Assembly (NCBI RefSeq): GCF_003033885.1
Contig: NZ_CP024081.1
Span: forward strand, 3,720,554-3,784,553
Source of the DNA: Pseudomonas rhizophila
GTDB lineage: Bacteria > Pseudomonadota > Gammaproteobacteria > Pseudomonadales > Pseudomonadaceae
Direction of reading: 5' to 3'
Length of the DNA stretch: 64,000 nucleotides
The position numbers and the translations under genes were made by a program. A model generated the notes under the pieces. The model worked only from the letters and a program-made list of their open reading frames with translations, made no database searches and was not told where the DNA came from. Of this stretch, positions 1 through 7,018 are shown piece by piece; the first letter of the stretch is position 1, and each line of letters opens with the position of its first letter.

Positions 1-126
1 CATTATTAGGGCGCAGGCTACCTTATCCGATAACAGCACGTTAGCTGAAGGATTCGAGGCAGGCACAGATCGCCAAAGCACGGGTGGATATAAAAGGCCA
101 TAACTCGCGAATCCACTCAAAAAAGC

Positions 127-150
127 TGTACAAATCATACTTCATGTACA
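127..150 (+). promoter_or_regulatory. TGTACA-N12-TGTACA operator (putative LitR light-response site) before the chalcone-isomerase operon
   Basis: Two perfect TGTACA hexamers (127-132 and 145-150) are separated by exactly 12 bases, about 40 bases before the ATG at 191. The right hexamer runs into a -10-like TACAACTAT. An identical arrangement lies at 6607-6630 in front of the neighbouring lipid operon. The form matches the T(G/A)TACA-N12-TGTA(C/T)A consensus I recall for class II LitR (B12-type, MerR family) light-controlled promoters in P. putida. The repeat is seen directly; the regulator is inferred, and no MerR gene lies in this window. Confidence 0.65.
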
Positions 151-190
151 ACTATTGAGCGACCTTCGGCAATCCAGTGATGTTTTTTCA

Positions 191-757
191 ATGGCAAGGT
201 CGTTTGCGTTCAAGAAAAGCCTGAGCCGGTTCATGGCCTGCGTTTTGGTGCTTTACGCCAGCCAAGCTCTGTGCGACTGGCGCACGGTACTGCCTGACGC
301 CCGTCTGGTGGGGCAAGCCGATTATTCCTGGTACGGGTTCGATCTCTACCAGGCCAGGTTATGGAGTGCGACCTTGCAACCCAGCCTGGAAACGCCGCTG
401 GCACTTGAGCTGAATTACCGCCGCACGATCAGCAAGCAAACCTTGGTGCAAGCGAGCATCGAGGAGATGCGCCGAATCGCGGGTAAATCCCTGGACCCAG
501 TACAGCTCGACAGCTGGAGCGATGACATGCGGCGGTCCTTCGTCGACGTCAGGCCAGGCAGTCAAATCACCGGGCTTTACCTGCCCGGCAAGGGTTGCCG
601 CTTTTATGTCGACGGGCGCTTGACCCATGAAGTCGCCGACTCATCGTTCGCTCGAAGTTTCTTCGCCATCTGGCTCGATCCCCGCACCCGGCATCCGGAG
701 TTGCGGCAACAGCTGCTGGGGCTCAATAACGCGCGCGTAGGGGGGCAAACACCATGA
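191..757 (+). CDS. Chalcone isomerase-like periplasmic protein
   Basis: A secreted protein of about 188 residues. A basic N-terminus and a hydrophobic stretch (about residues 12-28 from the ATG) end at an AxxLC-type cleavage region. The rest resembles bacterial chalcone-isomerase-like proteins (WYGFDLYQARLW near the start, RSFFAIWLDPRT near the end). The frame could open at TTG 155, but that codon lies only five bases after the operator and probably upstream of the transcription start, so ATG 191 is preferred. No strong ribosome site is visible. The stop overlaps the next ATG by four bases (ATGA). The bacterial family's substrate is unknown to me; the context suggests a role tied to modified lipids. 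Confidence 0.75.
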   Translation: MARSFAFKKSLSRFMACVLVLYASQALCDWRTVLPDARLVGQADYSWYGFDLYQARLWSATLQPSLETPLALELNYRRTISKQTLVQASIEEMRRIAGKSLDPVQLDSWSDDMRRSFVDVRPGSQITGLYLPGKGCRFYVDGRLTHEVADSSFARSFFAIWLDPRTRHPELRQQLLGLNNARVGGQTP

Positions 758-1293
758 CTCGGCTAATGGTTGGACTGCTTTTAATGATGAGTTTGACCAG
801 TTGCGGGAACGTGAATGTCGATCGTTATGCCGACCAGCAACCGCAGCTGGATCTGGTGCGCTTCTTCAGTCAGCCAATCAAGGCCTGGGGCATCTATCAA
901 AAACGTTCCGGCGAGGTCATCAAGCGTTTCGAGGTTGAGATATTGAGTCACCGTGAAGGTGAACAGCTGATTCTCGATGAGCGCTTTCTCTACAGTGATG
1001 GCAGCCGACAACGGCGCGTATGGACGCTGACCCCCGATGGCCCGGGGCTCTGGCGCGGTCGCGCCGACGATGTGATCGGCGAGGCGCGGGGAGAGGTGGC
1101 CGGCAACGCGCTGCGCTGGTGCTATCGATTGAACCTGCCAGTAGACGGATCGACTTACGAAGTGACTTTTGACGACTGGATGTACTTGATGGACGAAGAC
1201 ACGATGATCAACCGCTCGAGCATGAGCAAGTTTGGCGTCGAGTTGGGCCAGGTCACGCTGTTTTTCCGTCGTCAGGGCGGGGGCGCGCCATGA
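754..1293 (+). CDS. DUF3833 family lipoprotein
   Basis: A 179-residue protein with a lipoprotein signal: hydrophobic stretch then the lipobox LTSC, with Cys17 as the lipidation site, so it is expected to be membrane-anchored on the periplasmic side. The remainder (RRVWTLTPDGPGLWRGRADDVIGEA and the DDWMYLMD segment) matches DUF3833. These proteins usually accompany Cfa-type methyltransferases and flavin oxidoreductases, as here. Translation is coupled to the genes on both sides by ATGA overlaps. A lipocalin-like lipid-handling role is plausible but unproven. Confidence 0.8.
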   Translation: MTRLMVGLLLMMSLTSCGNVNVDRYADQQPQLDLVRFFSQPIKAWGIYQKRSGEVIKRFEVEILSHREGEQLILDERFLYSDGSRQRRVWTLTPDGPGLWRGRADDVIGEARGEVAGNALRWCYRLNLPVDGSTYEVTFDDWMYLMDEDTMINRSSMSKFGVELGQVTLFFRRQGGGAP

Positions 1294-1595
1294 ACCTGCA
1301 AACCCTGATCGAGCTGGCCATCGAAGGCCGGGTACACGAGCTGGAGTTATGGTCGCTGGAGGGCGGTATCTACGTGTTGCGTGCGCGACTGGACCGCGGG
1401 TTTCGTACGTTGCTCGACGACTCCGGACGAACATTGCATTTGCGATCCACCACCCATTTGCGTGAGTTGCTGCGTGACGCGCCGCGGTTACCCTGCATGT
1501 TGGTACAGCATGTCGTTCACGACGAAATGTGTGGCCAGCGCGAGGGGCCGATAGAGCCTTTGCGTGTGCCACTTTTTCTGGATGAACCTTGGTAA
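1290..1595 (+). CDS. DUF6482-type small cytoplasmic protein
   Basis: A 101-residue acidic protein without signal or membrane segment, starting at an ATG that overlaps the previous stop. It resembles Pseudomonas DUF6482 proteins (start MNLQTLIELAIEG, middle STTHLRELLRDAP). It is the last gene of the three-gene operon; its stop is about 28 bases from the stop of the convergent DUF2878 gene, with no clear terminator between them. Function unknown. Confidence 0.7.
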   Translation: MNLQTLIELAIEGRVHELELWSLEGGIYVLRARLDRGFRTLLDDSGRTLHLRSTTHLRELLRDAPRLPCMLVQHVVHDEMCGQREGPIEPLRVPLFLDEPW

Positions 1596-1623
1596 TAATG
1601 TTCGCCTGGCGCGGGTTCTGACC

Positions 1624-2112
1624 TCAATGGGGATCAGCCAGGCGCAACGCCAACGGCAGCCAGAGTGCCCACAAGGGCGCTAGCACCAGAGCGGTTCCCA
1701 CGATGCCAAGCGGCAGCGCAACGCCGGCCAGTGGAGCGCCTGCGCAATAGGCTAGCGGACCGCCGACCATGCCCACCAACGCACCGCGCCAAACAGGCTG
1801 TACGGCCCAGGCCAGGCTGTGCCGCAAGCTTGTGGCAAACACCAGCCAGAGCAGCGCAAGCCAGAGGGGCAGGGCGGTCTGAGCGAATCCGAACAGACCC
1901 AGCACGCCCAGGCTCCAGTCCAGCACCATGCCGCACAGCCCCACGCGCATCACTGCACGCAACTCGGCCCGGGGCTGTGGACAGAAGCTCAGGTGAGCCA
2001 GCAATCCTGCCGCCACAGCCAGGAGCCACCAGGCATTCTGTGCGCCCAGTACACAACCCCACCAGCCCAACTGGACCCAGAGTGCGTTGACGATCAGGCC
2101 CGCGCGACTCAT
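1624..2112 (-). CDS. DUF2878 family integral membrane protein
   Basis: A 162-residue, very hydrophobic protein with about five membrane segments (VNALWVQLGWWGCVLGAQNA, NAWWLLAVAAGLLAHL, GLFGFAQTALPLWLALLWLV and others). It fits DUF2878, a family often placed after cfa-like genes. The open frame extends further upstream, but ATG 2112 overlaps the stop of the methyltransferase (TGATG), so it is the likely coupled start. It is the last gene of the six-gene operon. The activity is unknown; the neighbours suggest it acts in the inner membrane on lipid. Confidence 0.75.
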   Translation of the reverse strand: MSRAGLIVNALWVQLGWWGCVLGAQNAWWLLAVAAGLLAHLSFCPQPRAELRAVMRVGLCGMVLDWSLGVLGLFGFAQTALPLWLALLWLVFATSLRHSLAWAVQPVWRGALVGMVGGPLAYCAGAPLAGVALPLGIVGTALVLAPLWALWLPLALRLADPH

Positions 2113-3380
2113 CAAGCCTCCCGCCGCTCCAGCAAAGAGAGCTGACGCGCCCCGGGAGCGGCAAAGAGCAGTTGCGCGACGCCGATGGCACGCTCCTGGA
2201 ATCCGCCTTCGCAGTAACACAGGTAGAACTCCCACAGGCGTTGGAAGGTTTCGTCGTAACCCAGCTCCAGCAGCGCTTGGCGTGATTGCCGGAAGTTCTC
2301 GTGCCAGTGCTTCAGCGTGCGGGCGTAGTGCGCGCCGAAGTCTTCCAGGTGCAGCAGGTTGAGCGGTGTTTGACGGCTGGCGGTGTTTAGCAGAACGGAC
2401 AACGATGGCAGCGCGCCGCCGGGAAAAATATGCCGCTGGATGAAGTCCACCGAGCGGCGTGCCTGCTCATAACGCTGGTCGCGAATGGTGATGGCTTGCA
2501 GCAACATCAGGCCGTCATCCTTGAGCAGAGCGCAGCAGCGTCGGAAGTATTCGGGTAAATAGCGATGACCGACAGCTTCGATCATTTCGATCGAGACCAG
2601 CTTGTCGTAGCGCCCCTCCAGATCGCGATAGTCCTTGCACAGCACCTCAATGCGCTGCTGCAGACCCAGTGCCTCGACGCGCCGGCAGGTATGGGCGTAC
2701 TGCTCGTGCGACAACGTTGTGGTGGTCACCTTGCAGCCATATTGGCTGGCAGCATAAATCGCCAGGCTGCCCCAGCCGGTGCCGATTTCCAGTAGGTGGT
2801 CGCCGGGGCGCAGGTCGAGCTTGCGACAGATGCGTTCGAGCTTGTTGAGCTGGGCTTCTTCCAGGCTTTGTTCGGGGCTTTCGAACATGGCGGCCGAGTA
2901 CATCATGGTGGGATCGAGCAAACGCTCGAACAAGTCATTGCCCAAGTCGTAATGGGCAATGATGTTGCGCCGAGAGCCGCGCCGGCTGTTACGGTTGAGC
3001 CAGTGCAGCCAACGCAGCACCGGGCGGCCGAGGCGAGCCAGACCACTGTCCATCGCATCGAGCACGTCCAGGTTGGCGACGAACACGCGGGTCACCGCCG
3101 TCAGGTCGTTGCTGCGCCAGTACCCCTGGATATAGGCCTCACCGGCGCCGATCGAACCGTTACTGGCGAGCATGCCCCAGACGGCGTCGTCAAGAATTTC
3201 GACTTCGGCCTGCAGAGCACTGGCCGGATCGCCGAAGTTTAGCGATTCCCCATCGAGCAGCAGGCGCAAGTGGCCTTGGCGCAGGTGTCGTAATTGGCCG
3301 AGGGCGACTTGCTTGAAGACGCCGCCGTTGAACAGGCGAAAGCTGCCGGCCTTAGTAACGCTCAGGGTGGGTTCGGGCAT
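2112..3380 (-). CDS. Cfa-type SAM-dependent fatty-acyl-phospholipid methyltransferase
   Basis: A 422-residue member of the cyclopropane-fatty-acyl-phospholipid synthase family. It has an N-terminal lipid-binding part, the HYDLGNDLFERLLDPTMMYS motif (about residues 145-165) and the SAM site LEIGTGWGSLA (about 196-206). Family members transfer a methylene or methyl group from S-adenosylmethionine to the double bond of membrane acyl chains. Next to a flavin oxidoreductase, a DUF1365 protein and an SDR, it resembles the UfaM/RSP_1091-type methyltransferase of alphaproteobacterial singlet-oxygen regulons rather than housekeeping Cfa. The start overlaps the end of the DUF1365 gene by 29 bases. Confidence 0.85.
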   Translation of the reverse strand: MPEPTLSVTKAGSFRLFNGGVFKQVALGQLRHLRQGHLRLLLDGESLNFGDPASALQAEVEILDDAVWGMLASNGSIGAGEAYIQGYWRSNDLTAVTRVFVANLDVLDAMDSGLARLGRPVLRWLHWLNRNSRRGSRRNIIAHYDLGNDLFERLLDPTMMYSAAMFESPEQSLEEAQLNKLERICRKLDLRPGDHLLEIGTGWGSLAIYAASQYGCKVTTTTLSHEQYAHTCRRVEALGLQQRIEVLCKDYRDLEGRYDKLVSIEMIEAVGHRYLPEYFRRCCALLKDDGLMLLQAITIRDQRYEQARRSVDFIQRHIFPGGALPSLSVLLNTASRQTPLNLLHLEDFGAHYARTLKHWHENFRQSRQALLELGYDETFQRLWEFYLCYCEGGFQERAIGVAQLLFAAPGARQLSLLERREA

Positions 3381-4167
3381 GGTCGGGGTCCTTGTGGGCG
3401 GTTTCGCCGACGCTCAGGCCGTTTTGGCTGGCCTGATGGTCGTGCAGGGGCGTGCGTTTGAAGAGCAGGCGCAGGGCCTGCCAGTAAATGGCGCTCAAGG
3501 TGCGCAGGCTCATCCACGGGAAGGCCAGGAAGTGACGACGCACAGCCGCGGCATCGAGAGGTTGGCGCTTGAGCGCAAGGTCGGCCTCGAACACCTTGCT
3601 GCCATCGCGCCAGTTCTCCATATGCACCCGGATATGTGAGTCCGCGATCAGAAAGCGCATGCGGTAGTCCATGTCCCGAGGCAGGAACGGTGATACATGG
3701 AACGCCTTGGCCACCCGGAACGCATGGGGTTCACCGGGGCTTACCGGCAACACATAGTGATAGCGCTCGCGCCATGGGGTGTTGCGGACCTCACAGAGAA
3801 TGGCCGCCAGACGCCCATCGGTTTCGTGGCAGAAATAGAAACTCACCGGATTGAAGGACAGCCCCCAACTGCGCGGTTGGGTCAGCAGCTGGATTGCGCC
3901 TTGGGGCGCGGTGCCCAGGGCCTGGGCAAGCAATTCGCGCACCGCGTCGACCAAGGGGACGCCCAGACGTGTGCGAGCGGGCAGGTAATCGCGCTCGCGC
4001 CAGCACAGCGGTGCCAAGGGCCACCCCCGCAGCAGGCGGGACAGACCCAGCACCTGGCTTTGTTCGGCGAGGTCCAGATAAAGCATGCCGATGGGGTATC
4101 GGAATCCATGGGCGCGGGGTGAATAGCGGCGATGGTCGATCCAGCCGCGGCACAGGCTGCTATTCAA
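3352..4167 (-). CDS. DUF1365 protein, TTG start
   Basis: A 271-residue protein beginning LNSSLCRGWIDHRRYSPRAHGFRYP, a typical DUF1365 opening (H-x-R-x-x-P-x-x-HxF), followed by the conserved SWGLSFNPVSFYFCHE block. The longest frame opens at 4239, but family alignment and the four-base overlap with the preceding stop place the start at a TTG (4165-4167, in TTGA), a less common start that replaces the usual ATGA coupling. DUF1365 genes nearly always sit beside an amine-oxidase-like flavoprotein and a Cfa homologue, as here. The function is unresolved. Confidence 0.8.
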   Translation of the reverse strand: MNSSLCRGWIDHRRYSPRAHGFRYPIGMLYLDLAEQSQVLGLSRLLRGWPLAPLCWRERDYLPARTRLGVPLVDAVRELLAQALGTAPQGAIQLLTQPRSWGLSFNPVSFYFCHETDGRLAAILCEVRNTPWRERYHYVLPVSPGEPHAFRVAKAFHVSPFLPRDMDYRMRFLIADSHIRVHMENWRDGSKVFEADLALKRQPLDAAAVRRHFLAFPWMSLRTLSAIYWQALRLLFKRTPLHDHQASQNGLSVGETAHKDPDHARTHPERY

Positions 4168-5411
4168 AGGTATTCTCCAAAATGCCCGGCCACAGCCAGC
4201 CCACTGACCACACCGTCTTCGTGGAAACCATTGGCCCAATAGGCGCCGCAGAAATAACTGTGCTGACGCCCTTGCAGATCACCCTGGCGAGCCTGGGCGG
4301 CGACGCCGGCGAGGCTGTATTGCGGATGCGCATACTCGAAGCGAGCCAGGACCTTGGCCGGATCCACCACGTCACTCTGATTGAGGCTCACGCAGAAGGT
4401 CACCGGGGCGTCCAGACCCTGGAGGATGTTCATGTTGTAGGTCAGCGCAGCAGGCGCTCGCACCGAACCACCCAGTCGGTAATTCCAACTCGCCCAGGCC
4501 TGGCGGCGCTGCGGCAAGACACCGGTGTCGGTATGCAGCAGTACTTCGTTGCTGGCGTAGGCCAGGGCACCGAGCACCTCACGCTCTGCTTTGCTTGGCG
4601 TTTCAAGCAGCGCCAGGGCCTGGTCGCTGTGGCAGGCAAACACCACTTTGTCGAAACGCTCAAGTCCCGCCGCGCTGAGTATGTTCACGCCTGTCGCGTC
4701 GCGGCTCACGCGCTGCACCGGGCAGTTGAGCCGGATATGCTGGCGAAAGTGCGCGCATAACGGGTCGATATAACCCCGCGAGCCGCCCTCGATCACTCGC
4801 CATTGTGGGCGTCGGTTGACCGATAGCAGGCCGTGGTTATGGCAGAAGCGCACGAAGAACTGCAGCGGAAACTCCAGCATTCCGGCAGGCGACATCGACC
4901 AGATCGCCGAGCCCATGGGCACGATGTAGTGGTCGATGAACCGTTGTCCATAATTGTGGACATGCAGGTAATCGCCCAGCCGGGTGGTGCTGTCGATGCG
5001 CTGCGCCTTCAAGTCGGCCGTGGCCTGCCGGTTGAATCTGAGGATGTCCTGCAACATGCCCCAGAAGCTCGGCGACAGCAGGTTGCGTCGTCGGGCGAAA
5101 AGGCTGCGCAGGGTATGCCCCTTGTACTCTTGGCCAGTGGCCGGGTCATGCACCGAAAAGCTCATTTCAGTGGCACGGGAAGTCACGCCCAACTGGTCCA
5201 GCAAGCGGATGAAGTTCGGATAGGTCCAGTCGTTGTAGACAATGAAACCGGTGTCCACCCCATAACGCTGGCCTTGCCATTCCACGTCCACGGTGTGGGT
5301 GTGGCCGCCGATCCGCTCGTCGGCTTCGAACAGGGTGATCTGGTGCTGGCGAGCCAGCAGGTACGCGCATGTCAGCCCCGATATGCCGCTGCCGATGATT
5401 GCGATGCGCAT
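4164..5411 (-). CDS. FAD-dependent amine-oxidase/desaturase-like oxidoreductase
   Basis: A 415-residue flavoprotein. The N-terminal Rossmann motif is IIGSGISGLTCAYLL (GxGxxG at residues 7-12), followed by FEADERIGGHTHTVDV, typical of the NAD(P)-binding-8/amine-oxidase superfamily. A conserved C-terminal flavin segment, YFCGAYWANGFHEDGVVSGL, is present. In R. sphaeroides the equivalent gene next to the Cfa homologue is linked to furan fatty acid formation; that role here is inference. It lies three bases after the SDR gene and is coupled to DUF1365. Confidence 0.8.
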   Translation of the reverse strand: MRIAIIGSGISGLTCAYLLARQHQITLFEADERIGGHTHTVDVEWQGQRYGVDTGFIVYNDWTYPNFIRLLDQLGVTSRATEMSFSVHDPATGQEYKGHTLRSLFARRRNLLSPSFWGMLQDILRFNRQATADLKAQRIDSTTRLGDYLHVHNYGQRFIDHYIVPMGSAIWSMSPAGMLEFPLQFFVRFCHNHGLLSVNRRPQWRVIEGGSRGYIDPLCAHFRQHIRLNCPVQRVSRDATGVNILSAAGLERFDKVVFACHSDQALALLETPSKAEREVLGALAYASNEVLLHTDTGVLPQRRQAWASWNYRLGGSVRAPAALTYNMNILQGLDAPVTFCVSLNQSDVVDPAKVLARFEYAHPQYSLAGVAAQARQGDLQGRQHSYFCGAYWANGFHEDGVVSGLAVAGHFGEYL

Positions 5412-5414
5412 GTT

Positions 5415-6170
5415 TCAAGACTCCTGGGAAGAGCGTGCCAGACGCCGGCCAAGGGCCAGGCGCCAACGGGCGGGCAAGCGTCCGAGCGAACGCAGGACGA
5501 AGGTGAAAAACCATGGAAAAGCGATGTCCAGCGGTCGCGCGGGCAGGCGCTGGGTGATATGCCGCGCTGCGCGCTGGGCCGACCAGCGCATGGGCATCGG
5601 AAAGTCATTGCGGCGGGTCAGCGGGGTGTCGACGAAACCGGGGCTTACCAAGGTGACATCGATACCCTCGGCGGCCAGATCGATGCGCAACGACTCAAAC
5701 AAATAACGCAGCGCCGCCTTGGACGCGCCATACGCGCCGGCACGCGGCAAAGCCAGCCAGGTCACTGCGCTGCACACCCCCACCAAATGCGGGCGTTGGC
5801 CTCTGCGCAGCAAGGGCAGGGCGGCTTCCAGGCAGTGGCTGGTGCCCAGCAGGTTGGTGGTCAATACCCGTTCGACCAGTCGCGTGTCGAAGTGCCCAGG
5901 CTCCAGGTATTCGCAGGTTCCGGCATTGAGAATCACCAGGTCCAGCGCCCCCCATCGAGCGTCGATGGTCCGGCAGATATCGGCCACTTGCGCTGGATCG
6001 GTCAGGTCTCCCGGCAGCACCAGGACCTGATCCTCATAGCGAGTCGCTAACGCTTGAAGGGGTGCGACCTGGCGCGCACTCAGCGCCAGACGGTGTCCTT
6101 GCTCAAGAAGCTGCGAGGCCAATGCTGCACCGATACCGCTACTGGCGCCGGTCAACCAGATGCGACTCAT
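5415..6170 (-). CDS. Short-chain dehydrogenase/reductase in the lipid operon
   Basis: A 251-residue classical SDR. It shows the NAD(P) motif TGASSGIGAALA (residues 7-18), NAG at about residue 84, and the catalytic YGASK with a Ser about a dozen residues earlier. The C-terminus carries a hydrophobic FPWFFTFVLRSLG segment that may touch the membrane. The start ATG overlaps the stop of the NTF2-like gene by four bases. The substrate is unknown; oxidation or reduction of a fatty-acyl intermediate would fit the neighbours. Confidence 0.8.
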   Translation of the reverse strand: MSRIWLTGASSGIGAALASQLLEQGHRLALSARQVAPLQALATRYEDQVLVLPGDLTDPAQVADICRTIDARWGALDLVILNAGTCEYLEPGHFDTRLVERVLTTNLLGTSHCLEAALPLLRRGQRPHLVGVCSAVTWLALPRAGAYGASKAALRYLFESLRIDLAAEGIDVTLVSPGFVDTPLTRRNDFPMPMRWSAQRAARHITQRLPARPLDIAFPWFFTFVLRSLGRLPARWRLALGRRLARSSQES

Positions 6171-6589
6171 GCCAGCCTCCGCTTCAGCCAGCCGATCACC
6201 GAGCCAAACAGTGGAAGGTGCTCGTAGAGCAGGGCACCCGCGTCGAAGAAGTCCTGGTGCAGGTAGACCCGTTCGTTCCAGCGCAAATAACTGCAGCCTT
6301 GCAGGGAGATAAGTGCGCCGCCGGCCAGACGTGGGTGGCTGTAATGCAGCGTCCAGCGTAGATAGCCCTCGCCGGGGCCAACCTCATCAAAGCCATGAAA
6401 GTCGTAGCGCACCTGATCGACGTTGGCATACATCTGCGCGAAGTAGTTGCGCAGGGCAGGCAGGCCTTCGATCCGATGCAATGGGTCCTGGAACTTAATG
6501 TCAGCGCTGTAGAGGGTATCGAGCTCGGCCAGGTGACTGGCGTCCAGCTCGGCGAAGGCGCGGGCAAAACGCTGGAGGTAGGCAGACAT
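6167..6589 (-). CDS. SnoaL/NTF2-like protein, first gene of the lipid operon
   Basis: A 140-residue protein with the NTF2-like pattern (LDTLYSADIKFQDPLHRIEGLPALRNYF, then SLQGCSYLRWNERVYLHQDFFDAG), typical of SnoaL-like cone-shaped folds that bind small hydrophobic ligands. The frame extends 46 codons upstream, but ATG 6589 has a good GGAG ribosome site six bases upstream and lies 18 bases downstream of the operator and -10 region, so the longer start would precede transcription. It leads a six-gene, almost gapless operon. Confidence 0.78.
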   Translation of the reverse strand: MSAYLQRFARAFAELDASHLAELDTLYSADIKFQDPLHRIEGLPALRNYFAQMYANVDQVRYDFHGFDEVGPGEGYLRWTLHYSHPRLAGGALISLQGCSYLRWNERVYLHQDFFDAGALLYEHLPLFGSVIGWLKRRLA

Positions 6590-6606
6590 GTCAGGCTCCG
6601 AATTAT

Positions 6607-6630
6607 TGTACAGGTAGTTATTCCTGTACA
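6607..6630 (-). promoter_or_regulatory. TGTACA-N12-TGTACA operator and -10 of the six-gene lipid operon
   Basis: TGTACA at 6607-6612 and 6625-6630 are spaced by 12 bases, as at 127-150. On the minus strand the promoter-proximal hexamer continues into TACAAT, a near-consensus -10, giving a leader of roughly 15-20 bases before ATG 6589. Weaker TTGTA repeats follow upstream at 6655, 6674, 6686 and 6694. Overlap of a symmetrical activator site with the -35/-10 spacer is typical of MerR-family control. LitR is proposed from the motif only. Confidence 0.68.
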
Positions 6631-6763
6631 AGTTTTCGAAGCCTACTGCACGAATTGTACGTTTTAAAGTGTTTTGTATAGGTATTTGTAAATTTGTATA
6701 ACTTTGCTGCTGAACGAGCCCGGTCATGATCGGGCTCGGCTGGTTCAGTGCAACGGCTGAATG

Positions 6764-6850
6764 TCAGTCAAGTGCGTTGCAGAAACCACGAATCGCTTCG
6801 CAGGCCTGGCGCAAAGACGCATCGTCCAGGGCGTAGGCGATACAGCAGTT
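6764..6850 (-). pseudogene. Relic of the 3' end of a PLP aminotransferase gene
   Basis: Reading the minus strand from about 6850 to the TGA at 6764-6766 gives NCCIAYALDDASLRQACE then AIRGFCNALD and stop. This looks like the C-terminal tail of class I aminotransferases (VRIAYAL...ACxxIxxF). No start, PLP lysine or further matching sequence precedes it, and the expected VR before IAYA is replaced by a single Cys. I read it as a deletion scar in the 429-base gap between the lipid operon and the flavoprotein at 7019. The rest of that gap shows nothing I can name. Confidence 0.4.
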
Positions 6851-7018
6851 TTTTCCTTGCCTGCAACGATAAAAACCCTCGTTTCGCAAATTCCCGCCTG
6901 CCGACAGAATCGCTTCGACACCTCTTGTCGATCGTCGCAAACGCAGAACTACAAAAAATCCAAACCCGAGGCGGCGTCATGCCGGCCTGAACCATCCCAC
7001 TGCCGGAAGTGCACAGAC

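Noticed and set aside
6674..6700. TGTATA-N14-TGTATA upstream of the lipid operon as a second operator
   Set aside because: The spacing is 14, not 12, and the left hexamer does not match T(G/A)TACA; mentioned only as weak repeats.
6748..6990. 80-codon plus-strand frame before the flavoprotein
   Set aside because: It has no recognisable protein pattern and overlaps the aminotransferase tail read from the other strand.
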